Below, piece by piece: positions 1 to 7,740 of a stretch of DNA of 49,964 nucleotides. The position numbers were made by a program, and so were the translations under genes. Below the pieces are notes generated by a model. That model saw only the letters and a program-made list of their open reading frames with translations, made no database searches and had not been told where the DNA came from. Origin of the DNA: a virus; IMG/VR virus record IMGVR_UViG_3300009164_000109, positions 1 to 49,964 of that record. The stretch is one strand, 5' to 3'. Position 1 is the first letter of the stretch. Every line of letters starts with the position of its first letter.

Positions 1-7
1 AAATAAC

Positions 8-1189
8 ATGGCATGTAGTAAATATGTTTTAACAAACACAGGTTCAACTTCAGTAAACTTTAACTATAGAAGATGTGAAGACTCTTTATGGGAATATCAA
101 GTCGAATTGAATCCTAACCAAACTAAGAATATTTGGTTAATTGATGACACATATTCAATTGCTTTATCTTTTAAAAAATCAGTATCTTTGGTTAATCAAG
201 GTGTTTTTCCGGTGGTTAGCTCAAGTCAAACTCCAACTAACACACCTACACCAACGTCAACTGTTGGTACAACATCAACTGTTGGTACAACACCAACACC
301 AACACCAACATCAACTGTTGGTACAACATCAACTGTTGGTACAACACCAACACCAACACCTACAACTACGACAACAAAAACACCAACGACTACTCCAACT
401 CCAACAAAAACACCAACGACTACTCCAACTCCAACTAAAACTCCAACAAATACTCCAACAAATACTCCAACTAATACTGTCACACCATCGGTAACTCCAA
501 CTAATACTGTCACACCATCGGTAACTCCAACTAATACTCCAACTAATACTGTCACACCATCGGTAACTCCAACTAATACTGTCACACCATCGGTAACTCC
601 AACTAATACTGTCACACCATCGGTAACTCCAACTAATACAGGAACACCGGCAAATACTCCAACAAATACTCCAACTAATACTAACACACCGTCAGTAACT
701 CCAACAAATACTAACACATCCACTCCTACAAAAACACCAACTAATACTCCGACAAACACTAACACACCATCAGTAACACCAACTAATACTATTACACCAT
801 CAGTAACACCAACTAATACAAGTACACCAACTCAAACACCTACAATGACTAAGACACCAACACCAACACCTACAGGACTATCGCCTACAGGTAGTGTATG
901 TGTTAGTGGTGCTGGAAGTGCTGATTCAAATGGTACGTATACATATAATGGAACTAACACAATAAACGGAGTTACTAGACCACAATACATAAATGGTAGT
1001 TATAGTATGTTAGTTCAATCCGTTACAGGAACAACTGTATGGTCTATGTATAACGCTAGTGATGAGGGTACTCATTATTATGGTAACACTACACCTGCGC
1101 CACAATATCCTTATCTGGAAACTTCGTGGAGGTTAGCGGCATTAGGAGTTTTACCGGTACCAACAGTTAACTCGCTTGCTTGTCCCTAA
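8..1189 (+). CDS. Thr/Pro-repeat (mucin-like) virion or adhesin protein
   Basis: This 393-aa protein has three parts. Residues 1-73 form a small folded domain. Residues about 74-289 are almost entirely Thr, Pro, Asn, Ser and Val in short repeats such as TPTNT and TVTPSVTP. Residues 290-393 are a Gly/Tyr/Trp-rich beta-type domain that resembles terminal domains of phage fibres. No catalytic motif is visible. The layout of anchor, extended Thr-rich stalk and terminal domain fits a tail fibre or surface decoration, which is inference. The adjacent glycosyltransferase genes suggest the stalk could be O-glycosylated. The frame is open back to the window edge, only 7 bases upstream, so an earlier start cannot be excluded. 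A terminator follows directly. Confidence 0.6.
   Translation: MACSKYVLTNTGSTSVNFNYRRCEDSLWEYQVELNPNQTKNIWLIDDTYSIALSFKKSVSLVNQGVFPVVSSSQTPTNTPTPTSTVGTTSTVGTTPTPTPTSTVGTTSTVGTTPTPTPTTTTTKTPTTTPTPTKTPTTTPTPTKTPTNTPTNTPTNTVTPSVTPTNTVTPSVTPTNTPTNTVTPSVTPTNTVTPSVTPTNTVTPSVTPTNTGTPANTPTNTPTNTNTPSVTPTNTNTSTPTKTPTNTPTNTNTPSVTPTNTITPSVTPTNTSTPTQTPTMTKTPTPTPTGLSPTGSVCVSGAGSADSNGTYTYNGTNTINGVTRPQYINGSYSMLVQSVTGTTVWSMYNASDEGTHYYGNTTPAPQYPYLETSWRLAALGVLPVPTVNSLACP
257..364 (+). repeat. In-frame 54-bp tandem repeat, two copies
   Basis: Two 54-bp copies start at 257 and 311. Each contains two STVGTT-coding 18-mers followed by a Thr-Pro run. The period is 18 codons, so gain or loss of a copy would keep the frame. 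Confidence 0.8.
469..632 (+). repeat. In-frame 30-bp tandem repeats, five copies
   Basis: A 30-bp unit encoding [10 protein letters not shown] occurs five times with almost no base changes. A 12-bp spacer separates the second and third copies. Near-identity at the DNA level suggests recent expansion by slippage or recombination. Confidence 0.85.
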
Positions 1190-1224
1190 TGGATATTAAT
1201 AATAATTTATTCAAAATATATTTT

Positions 1225-1256
1225 AAAAACCCTCGACTTATCCCGAGGGTTTTTTA
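1225..1256 (+). terminator. Rho-independent terminator after the repeat protein
   Basis: Inverted repeat CCCTCG/CGAGGG with an 8-base loop, extended by A/T pairs and followed by a T-run. It lies 36 bases after the stop codon and separates the repeat protein from the glycosyltransferase operon. Confidence 0.9.
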
Positions 1257-1279
1257 TTTTTAAATAAAAAAGTATTAGT

Positions 1280-2545
1280 ATGAAGATATTTGTTCAAATC
1301 GCGTCGTATAGAGACCCACAATTAGAACCAACAATTAAAGATATGTTGGCAAATGCTAAAAAACCTAAAAACATCACCTTTGGGATTGCAAGACAATTTA
1401 GTGAAGAAGATGGGTTTGATAAATTAGAAGATTATAGAAAAGACAAAAGATTTAGAATACTTGATATTCCTCATGAGGAATCGAAAGGAGTTTGTTGGGC
1501 CAGAAATTTAACTCAACAATTATATGATGATGAGACCTACACACTTCAAATTGATTCTCACATGAGATTCGTAAAAGATTGGGACGATATTTTAATCAAA
1601 ATGATTAAAGGGTTACAAAAGGATGGATACAAGAAACCTCTACTTACGGGTTATGTCCCATCCTTTGACCCTGAAAATGACCCTGCAGGACGAGTAAATG
1701 AGGCGTGGAGAATGGTGTTTGATAGATTTATCCCTGAAGGAGCGGTATTCTTTTTACCTGAGACAATTCCGGGATGGAAAGATTTGAAAAAACCTGTTAC
1801 TGCAAGATTTTATTCGGCTCACTTTTGTTTTACATTAGGAGCATTTTCAACTGAAGTTCAACATAACCCCGAATATTATTTCCATGGTGAGGAAATTTCA
1901 ATCGCAGCAAGAGCATACACTTGGGGTTATGATTTGTTTCATCCACAGATTCCGGTAGTTTATCACGAATACACAAGAAAAGGTAGAACAAAACAATGGG
2001 ACGATGACAAAGAGTGGGGTGATAAAAATAAACACTCTCACCATACAAATCGTAAATTATTTGGCATGGACGGAGAAGTTCAAGAAGGACATGATGGACC
2101 ATATGGTTTTGGGTCAGTTAGAACCCTGACAGATTATGAAAAATATTCAGGACTTTTATTCGAAAAAAGAGCGATTGATAAACATACTTTAGAAAAAAAC
2201 TACCCTCCAAATCCTTATAACTTTAAAACGGAAGAAGAATGGAAAAATAGTTTCTGTATGATGTTTAAACATTGTGTTGATGTTGGATATTCTAGTGTAC
2301 CTGAAACAGATTATGATTTTTGGGTAGTGGCGTTTCATAACGATAAAGACGAAACTCTTTTTAGAAAAGATGCAGATAAAAACGAAATCTCTAACATGAT
2401 GAGAGACCCGGACGGATATTGTAAAATTTGGAGAGAGTTTCAAACAGACACTCTACCTGATTATTGGGTTGTATGGCCTTATTCTGAATCAAAAGGATGG
2501 TGTGATAGAATTACAGGAAGAATAACCCACAATCACGTTAGTTAA
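1280..2545 (+). CDS. GT60-like N-acetylglucosaminyltransferase (Pfam GlcNAc family)
   Basis: This 421-aa protein opens with FVQIASYRDPQLEPTIKDML and carries an AR...LQIDSHMRF segment (residues about 74-97). That pairing is characteristic of the GlcNAc family that includes the Skp1 hydroxyproline GlcNAc-transferase. D92 and H94 form a DxH-type metal/nucleotide-sugar motif. Known relatives transfer GlcNAc from UDP-GlcNAc to hydroxyproline or threonine in proteins. There is no signal peptide or membrane segment, so it should act in the host cytoplasm during assembly. It is the first gene of a five-gene glycosyltransferase operon immediately downstream of the Thr/Pro-repeat protein, which makes that protein an attractive but unproven substrate. 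Confidence 0.85.
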   Translation: MKIFVQIASYRDPQLEPTIKDMLANAKKPKNITFGIARQFSEEDGFDKLEDYRKDKRFRILDIPHEESKGVCWARNLTQQLYDDETYTLQIDSHMRFVKDWDDILIKMIKGLQKDGYKKPLLTGYVPSFDPENDPAGRVNEAWRMVFDRFIPEGAVFFLPETIPGWKDLKKPVTARFYSAHFCFTLGAFSTEVQHNPEYYFHGEEISIAARAYTWGYDLFHPQIPVVYHEYTRKGRTKQWDDDKEWGDKNKHSHHTNRKLFGMDGEVQEGHDGPYGFGSVRTLTDYEKYSGLLFEKRAIDKHTLEKNYPPNPYNFKTEEEWKNSFCMMFKHCVDVGYSSVPETDYDFWVVAFHNDKDETLFRKDADKNEISNMMRDPDGYCKIWREFQTDTLPDYWVVWPYSESKGWCDRITGRITHNHVS

Positions 2546-2557
2546 AAATAATATAAT

Positions 2558-3265
2558 ATGAGTTATGCAATTGCAACATTTTGTTATGGTGAAAGATATT
2601 ATGACCAAACAAATAGAATGATAGAGTCATTCAAAAAAACACCAAATAGACCAAAAATTTTTATTGTTACAGATAAACCGGAATCCATTATTAAAGAGGA
2701 TTTTGTCTTTGTATCCGACATTAAAAACTATGATGAAAAATATTCAACATATAATACCAATTATTATGATTTTGATTTTTCAGTTAAAAGATTTTCCGTA
2801 AGATTTGCATTAGATAACGGATTTACTAAAATAATATTGACTGATACTGATGTTATTCCAAATGAGGGGTTATACAGTGATAAAACTATTTTAGAAACGT
2901 TTATTCCAAATAGTGTCTCAGGTCAAGTAACATATCTTTTTGAAAAAGAAATAGAGACTAATAGTATGTTAGGTAGAAGACTTAGACATTATGAAACATC
3001 ATTTGGAGTTGATTATAATAAAAAAGATATGTGGATGCCCGAAGATTGTATTCAATTTTTAGATATAGAAAAAGAAAAATTTTATTCTTTTTTATCTACA
3101 TGGGATAAATGTATTGAAATTAAATATTCGGATGACCTACACAATATTCCTGCGGGTAATATTGATGAGATGTGTTTTTCTGCACTTCACAATGGAATTG
3201 AGTTACATAATAACTCTGATAAACATATAAACTTACTAATTCCTAAACACGATAAATGGTATTAA
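2558..3265 (+). CDS. Putative GT-A fold glycosyltransferase
   Basis: This 235-aa protein has an N-terminal beta strand (YAIATFCYGERYY) and the sequence IILTDTDVIPN, in which D96-T-D98 is a DxD metal and sugar-nucleotide motif. This layout resembles small GT8-like or related GT-A transferases, but I cannot name the family or sugar. It is preceded by an A/T-rich leader without Shine-Dalgarno. Its last codons overlap the next gene by 10 bases, as expected for one operon of sugar-modifying genes. Confidence 0.6.
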   Translation: MSYAIATFCYGERYYDQTNRMIESFKKTPNRPKIFIVTDKPESIIKEDFVFVSDIKNYDEKYSTYNTNYYDFDFSVKRFSVRFALDNGFTKIILTDTDVIPNEGLYSDKTILETFIPNSVSGQVTYLFEKEIETNSMLGRRLRHYETSFGVDYNKKDMWMPEDCIQFLDIEKEKFYSFLSTWDKCIEIKYSDDLHNIPAGNIDEMCFSALHNGIELHNNSDKHINLLIPKHDKWY

Positions 3266-4101
3266 AAATAGTAACATCAGTATATGAGTTAAACTATGAG
3301 GACTCAAGAGGGGGTATGGTGTATAAATCGTATCCATTATTAACACAAACATTAAGAAACATCATTTTTGAAGGTTTCGAATATGTTATTTACACAAATA
3401 AATACACTTATGACAAGTATCATTTAGGTGAAGAATTTAATAAACCTAACATAACTATAAAATTTAGAGAATTAGATTCTGAATATTATCTTAATAATGT
3501 AAACCCAATTAGAGTATCCAATTATTCTGACGGGGAAATTCACGATAGAATTTATTGTGTAAAAAATTATATTGAAGTTATTTTTAATAAGTTACAATTT
3601 TTACTTGACGAATGTGAAGATGATAAAAATGTTGTGTGGATTGATTCCGGTTTATTCGGAACTAGCTGTCACGATAGATGGAGAGACTATATCAATGTTT
3701 TTGCACATTCAGAATTATTTTTAAATAAAATAAACGAAAAAATATTAGATAATGGTTTTATCTGTTTAAGAGGTGAGTCAATTCAAGTTAATTATGAGCT
3801 TAAAGATGTTTTGGTTGGTATGTTTAATACTGATTTTAAATTAGTTCCCGGTGGATTATTTGGTGGAAACAGTGAGTCAATTAAAAAAGTTTTATCAAAT
3901 TATCTATCAATTTTTGAAAAATATTATACTGAAACAAATAAATTAATTAGTGAACAAGAAGTTTTATCAATTTTAACACATACCAATGATGTTAAATTTT
4001 TTAATTTTGGAGATTGGTTGGATTTACAAAAGGGTATATTAGGCCTTATGGATTTGTTAGATACTGATAAATACAAAATAGATGAAAAATATGATGTCTA
4101 A
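3256..4101 (+). CDS. HtrL/YibB-like protein, putative glycosyltransferase
   Basis: This 281-aa protein opens with IVTSVYELNYEDSRGG, has VVWIDSG at residues 126-131 and ends its core with LVPGGLFGGN (196-205). These features match the HtrL/YibB family, whose members occur in LPS or capsule loci and are thought to be GT-A-type transferases; their reaction is unproven. The N-terminal half of the protein at 4657-6330 has the same architecture (FWIDGG, GGFFGG), so the two are paralogous domains. The ATG lies inside the last codons of the preceding gene, indicating translational coupling. Confidence 0.6.
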   Translation: MVLKIVTSVYELNYEDSRGGMVYKSYPLLTQTLRNIIFEGFEYVIYTNKYTYDKYHLGEEFNKPNITIKFRELDSEYYLNNVNPIRVSNYSDGEIHDRIYCVKNYIEVIFNKLQFLLDECEDDKNVVWIDSGLFGTSCHDRWRDYINVFAHSELFLNKINEKILDNGFICLRGESIQVNYELKDVLVGMFNTDFKLVPGGLFGGNSESIKKVLSNYLSIFEKYYTETNKLISEQEVLSILTHTNDVKFFNFGDWLDLQKGILGLMDLLDTDKYKIDEKYDV

Positions 4102-4660
4102 TTATTCTTTTAATATTATTTGTACAACAATAGGTCGAAAATCATTACCAAGGTTAATAGATAGTTTTAAAAATCAATTAACCCCGAATGATTATTTTAC
4201 AATAATTTCAGATACCAATCATGAAATTGTCGGAGACATCTTATCTAATTACACTTTTAATTTTAAAGTAAATCACATAATAAATGACGGTGAAAAATTA
4301 GGGAAATATGGACATCCTTTATTAAATAAATACATCAATGATGTTGAAGGTGATTTTATTATGTTTGCAGATGATGACGATTATTATGTTGATGACGCAT
4401 TTAGTAATATTAGAAAATTTGTGGTAGAAAAAAAATTATACATTTTTAAACATAAATGGGGAGAGACGATTAATTGGACCATAAAAGAAGTAATACTTGG
4501 TAATATTGGTAAATGTATGGGAGTAATTCCTAATACAAAAGAATTACCAAAATTTACTGAAGATATTTTTGGGGATGGTTTATTTTATGAGGAACTGTCT
4601 AAAATGATGGATTATGAATTTGTGGATAAAATAATATATAAAGTAAGAGATACTATATGA
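4082..4660 (+). CDS. Family 2-like glycosyltransferase, short form
   Basis: This protein of about 190 aa begins with a GT2-type strand (FNIICTTIGR, then PRLIDSF) and carries FADDDDYYVDDAF, the DxD-type motif of GT-A enzymes. It is short for GT2 (usually 230-300 aa), so the acceptor side may be minimal. Starts at 4082, 4091 and 4094 are all possible; 4094 gives MSNYSF and the most typical N-terminus. The gene overlaps its upstream neighbour, and its stop overlaps the next start as ATGA, so it is part of the same translational unit. Confidence 0.7.
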   Translation: MKNMMSNYSFNIICTTIGRKSLPRLIDSFKNQLTPNDYFTIISDTNHEIVGDILSNYTFNFKVNHIINDGEKLGKYGHPLLNKYINDVEGDFIMFADDDDYYVDDAFSNIRKFVVEKKLYIFKHKWGETINWTIKEVILGNIGKCMGVIPNTKELPKFTEDIFGDGLFYEELSKMMDYEFVDKIIYKVRDTI

Positions 4661-6330
4661 GTAATATAACATTAGTAACAGGAATTTGGGATATTGGTAG
4701 AGGAGACTTATCCGAAGGATGGTCAAGGTCATACCAACACTATTTAGATAAATTTGAACAACTTTTAGATGTTCAAGAGAATATGATAATTTTTGGAGAC
4801 GAGAGTCTTAAAGAATTTGTTTTTAGAAAAAGAAATGAATCAAATACTCAATTTATTGTTAGACCAATGAATTGGTTTACATCTTCTGAGTTTTTTCCAT
4901 TAATTCAAAACATTAGAAACAACCCTAACTGGTATACCCAAACCGGTTGGTTAGAACAATCAACACAAGCAAAATTAGAAAACTACAATCCTCTTGTAAT
5001 GTCAAAAGTTTTTTTATTACACGATGCTAAAATATTTGATAAATTTGATTCCGAATATATGTTTTGGATAGATGGTGGTTTAACAAATACAGTCCACCCG
5101 GGATATTTTACTCATGACAAAGTTTTAGATAAGTTATCAAAATATATCTCCAAATTTTCTTTTATTAGTTTCCCTTATGGTGCCGAAACAGAAATACATG
5201 GTTTTGAATATAATAAGTTAAACTCAATTGCTGGTGATAAAGTAACTAAAGTTTCTCGAGGTGGATTCTTTGGTGGTCCCAAAAGTTCAATAAGTGATAT
5301 TAACGGAATTTACTATGGGTTATTAAAATCTACATTACAAGAAGGTTACATGGGAACTGAAGAATCAATCTTTAGTATAATGTCATATAAACACTCTGAT
5401 TTAATTAATTACTTTGAAATTGAGTCAAGTGGACTGGTTGGAAAGTTCTTTGAAGATTTAAAAGATGATAAGTTAATACCAAAGAATGAATCCAAAATTA
5501 GTGTTGAAAATACTTTAGACACGAGTAAAGTGGGTCTTTATGTTTTAACATTTAATAGTCCTAATCAATTTAAAACTTTAATTAAATCGTTTGAAACATA
5601 TGATAATGATTATTTGTTAAAAACAAAAAAATATTTGTTAGATAATTCAACTGATTTATCAACAACTGAAGAGTATTTGAAACTATGTGAAGAACATAAT
5701 TTTGAACACATTAAAAAAGAAAATCTTGGAATTTGTGGTGGAAGACAATGGATTGCGGAACATTTTAATGAAACTGATTTAGATTATTATTTGTTTTTTG
5801 AAGACGATATGTTCTTTTTTCCTAATGAAGGTACAGTATGTAGAAACGGATTTAATCGATATGTTCCGAATTTATATACTAAATCTTTAGAAATAATTAA
5901 AAAAGAAAATTTTGATTTTTTAAAGTTAAATTATTCAGAATTTTATGGTGATAATGGAACACAATGGTCATGGTATAATGTACCACAATCAGTGAGAGAA
6001 GAATTTTGGCCGGATAAACCATCATTACCTCATTTGGGTTTAGACCCAAATGCTCCAAAAACTAAATTTACGTCAGTTTTATCTCATAAAGGATTACCAT
6101 ATGGTTCAGGAGAGGTTTATTATTGTAATTGGCCTCAAATTGTTAGTCGACATGGTAATAAAAAAATGTTTTTAGATACTACTTGGGGACACCCATTTGA
6201 GCAAACTTGGATGAGTCATATGTATCAATTAGTTAAAAAAGGTGAATTATTTTCAGGGTTATTATTATTAACTCCAACGGAGCATGATAGGTTTGAACAT
6301 TATAGCGGAGATTTGCGTAAAGAGAGCTAA
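4657..6330 (+). CDS. Two-domain HtrL/YibB plus GT2-like glycosyltransferase
   Basis: Residues 1 to about 270 form an HtrL/YibB-like domain (VTGIWDIGRGD at the start, FWIDGG at 136-141, GGFFGG at 202-207, then EESIFS). Residues from about 292 form a second transferase-like domain starting VGLYVLTFNSPNQ, with an acidic FFEDDMF motif at 381-387. A bifunctional sugar transferase is the simplest reading; donor and acceptor are unknown. The start overlaps the previous stop as ATGA. The gene ends in a strong terminator shared with the convergent HNH gene, closing the glycosyltransferase operon. Confidence 0.65.
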   Translation: MSNITLVTGIWDIGRGDLSEGWSRSYQHYLDKFEQLLDVQENMIIFGDESLKEFVFRKRNESNTQFIVRPMNWFTSSEFFPLIQNIRNNPNWYTQTGWLEQSTQAKLENYNPLVMSKVFLLHDAKIFDKFDSEYMFWIDGGLTNTVHPGYFTHDKVLDKLSKYISKFSFISFPYGAETEIHGFEYNKLNSIAGDKVTKVSRGGFFGGPKSSISDINGIYYGLLKSTLQEGYMGTEESIFSIMSYKHSDLINYFEIESSGLVGKFFEDLKDDKLIPKNESKISVENTLDTSKVGLYVLTFNSPNQFKTLIKSFETYDNDYLLKTKKYLLDNSTDLSTTEEYLKLCEEHNFEHIKKENLGICGGRQWIAEHFNETDLDYYLFFEDDMFFFPNEGTVCRNGFNRYVPNLYTKSLEIIKKENFDFLKLNYSEFYGDNGTQWSWYNVPQSVREEFWPDKPSLPHLGLDPNAPKTKFTSVLSHKGLPYGSGEVYYCNWPQIVSRHGNKKMFLDTTWGHPFEQTWMSHMYQLVKKGELFSGLLLLTPTEHDRFEHYSGDLRKES

Positions 6331-6353
6331 GATAAAATCTTAGCTCCTTTTTT
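6324..6353 (+). terminator. Terminator of the glycosyltransferase operon
   Basis: Perfect 10-bp stem GAGCTAAGAT/ATCTTAGCTC with a 3-base loop, followed by a run of six T. It begins inside the last codons of the plus-strand gene and also encodes the C-terminus of the convergent HNH gene. Confidence 0.92.
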
Positions 6354-7034
6354 CAAATTATCTTCAGCCCACAGTGGCTGAAGATTTGTGTAATGACAAA
6401 GTTTATAAAGTTCCTCTTCTGTTTTTGCTGATGATAATGGAATGATATGGTCAATATGAATATGTAGTCCCATTAATTCCCAAGACATTCCATCTGTAAA
6501 TTGTTTTTCTAAATGTTCTTTTAAAAATTCCGGAGAACAACCAATAATATTAAATGTTTTGTTTGTCTTAGTTAGATTTTTTAATTTAAGAAATGTTCTA
6601 ATTCTTTTACGAATGTTATTTGATACTCTAAATAATGGATTAGAATTATTTTTTATTCGGTAATTTTTACCATATGAAATAAATTTAACACTATTTTTTT
6701 TACGATACTCTTTATGGTATGTCAATATATCTTCCTTATTCTTTTCATAGTATGTTTTTTTACCAATAGAAATAAGATTTTTATTGGACTCTCTATATTC
6801 TTTTCGTTGTTTATTGACTTTTTCACGATTTAATTCCCTCCATTCTTTTATTTTTCCAATATTATCTTCATAATATTTTTTACGATGTGATGTTGTTTTT
6901 TCTCTATATTTTTTAGAATAAAGTTTTTGACAACTCTTACATTCACTTCTAAATCCTGTTATTTTATTCTTATCTTTATTGAATTCACAAACCTCTTTCT
7001 CTTCTTTACATTTACTACATATCTTTGTTCTCAT
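6327..7034 (-). CDS. HNH homing-type endonuclease
   Basis: This 235-aa protein has an N-terminal zinc knuckle (C6, C9, C32, C35), a long Lys/Tyr-rich helical linker, and a C-terminal HNH nuclease core with HIDHIIPL at 193-200, N217 and N226. The arrangement matches free-standing phage HNH endonucleases that promote their own spread. Its last 60 residues are nearly identical to those of the second HNH protein (17765-18373). The 3' end overlaps the terminator stem of the convergent operon by design or by insertion. The start lies inside the end of the small RHH gene upstream, so both are probably co-transcribed. Confidence 0.85.
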   Translation of the reverse strand: MRTKICSKCKEEKEVCEFNKDKNKITGFRSECKSCQKLYSKKYREKTTSHRKKYYEDNIGKIKEWRELNREKVNKQRKEYRESNKNLISIGKKTYYEKNKEDILTYHKEYRKKNSVKFISYGKNYRIKNNSNPLFRVSNNIRKRIRTFLKLKNLTKTNKTFNIIGCSPEFLKEHLEKQFTDGMSWELMGLHIHIDHIIPLSSAKTEEELYKLCHYTNLQPLWAEDNLKKGAKILS

Positions 7035-7170
7035 AATACTCTTTTAATAATTTATTTAGTAATGTCGATTTTTTTACTTTTTCTTTAACCATTCGGTCAA
7101 ATAAATCCCGGTCTAAACTTATTCCAAATTTAACCTTTCTTTCTTCTTCTAATTTTGTTGGTCTTGCCAT
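7015..7170 (-). CDS. Small ribbon-helix-helix-like protein
   Basis: A 51-aa ORF read directly from the minus strand: MARPTKLEEER, then a strand VKFGISLD, a helix RDLFDRMVKEKV and a second helix STLLNKLLKEYY. This pattern (basic strand, helix, S-x-L-helix) matches Arc/CopG-type ribbon-helix-helix DNA-binding domains. It overlaps the downstream HNH start by 20 bases. A TATTTATA element sits only 4 bases upstream of the ATG (7175-7182). It might regulate the HNH gene or phage transcription; that is inference. Confidence 0.7.
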   Translation of the reverse strand: MARPTKLEEERKVKFGISLDRDLFDRMVKEKVKKSTLLNKLLKEYYENKDM

Positions 7171-7244
7171 ATTATATAAATATATAGTTTATAGTTAAAG
7201 TTTCACTAAAACTAATAATAATTAAATATTTTTCTTAAATCAAG

Positions 7245-7252
7245 TATTTATA
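7245..7252 (+). promoter_or_regulatory. Candidate phage (late) promoter element TATTTATA
   Basis: TATTTATA followed by an A-rich stretch ends 15 bases before the ATG at 7268. The same element lies 14-29 bases before the starts at 22680, 28452, 30320 and 43390. It is the reverse complement of the T4 late consensus TATAAATA, so its assignment as a promoter is inference from position. Confidence 0.45.
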
Positions 7253-7267
7253 TATAAAAACAAATTA

Positions 7268-7645
7268 ATGCAGTTCTATATCAAACAAAACGCAACATTA
7301 CCTATATTAAAAATGCAAGTTGTGAAAGATGGCCGTTCAGGATATCAACAACTTATGCAAGATTTAGAAGTGTCAACAATATTTTTTACAATGATTGATG
7401 TGGAGACGGGTATACCTAAGATTGTATCCGCACCTTGTGAAATCGTAAATTTAATTTTACCTGACGGAGCAGCTCCGGAATACTACATTTACTTTAAATT
7501 TACCTCAAGAGATACTAATACTCCGGGAAGGTATGAGGGACAGTTTTTAATTAAAAATGATGAGGGTAATCTAATACTTCCAATTAGAGAAGAACTCTAT
7601 ATTAATGTCCAACCAAGTTTTATTTCTGAAACTGCTTGTTGCTAA
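7268..7645 (+). CDS. Conserved small protein, possibly BppU-like Ig domain
   Basis: This 125-aa protein runs TLPILKMQVVKDGRSG, then alternating strands, and ends GRYEGQFLIKNDEGNLILPI...LYINV. The pattern of a strand-rich domain describing an applied property resembles the N-terminal Ig-like domain of phage baseplate upper proteins (BppU/DUF2479). Function is not demonstrated; a virion role is inferred. It has no membrane segment. An AT-rich TATTTATA element lies 15 bases upstream of the start, and the gene stands alone before the polymerase unit. Confidence 0.5.
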   Translation: MQFYIKQNATLPILKMQVVKDGRSGYQQLMQDLEVSTIFFTMIDVETGIPKIVSAPCEIVNLILPDGAAPEYYIYFKFTSRDTNTPGRYEGQFLIKNDEGNLILPIREELYINVQPSFISETACC

Positions 7646-7646
7646 T

Positions 7647-7676
7647 TTGATTCTTAAATTTAATTAACTATATTTA
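7647..7676 (+). promoter_or_regulatory. Candidate Bacteroidetes-type promoter for DNA polymerase
   Basis: TTG at 7647-7649, 19 bases, then TATATTTA at 7669-7676. Compare the Bacteroidetes consensus TTG and TAnnTTTG. The leader to the polymerase ATG is about 60 bases and contains a 9-codon mini-ORF (7683-7712) of unknown significance. Confidence 0.45.
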
Positions 7677-7740
7677 TCTACGATGAGTAAGGTGAACTTC
7701 ACAACTAAGTGATTGCTAATATACCACTCCAAGATAATAT

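Noticed and set aside
141-494. Plus-strand Gln/Leu/His-rich ORF within the first gene
   Set aside because: Same repeat effect in another frame; composition follows the repeats and there is no separate start signal.
226-765. Long minus-strand ORF rich in Val and Gly
   Set aside because: It is the mirror of the Thr/Pro repeats of the plus-strand gene; repeat periodicity keeps all frames open.
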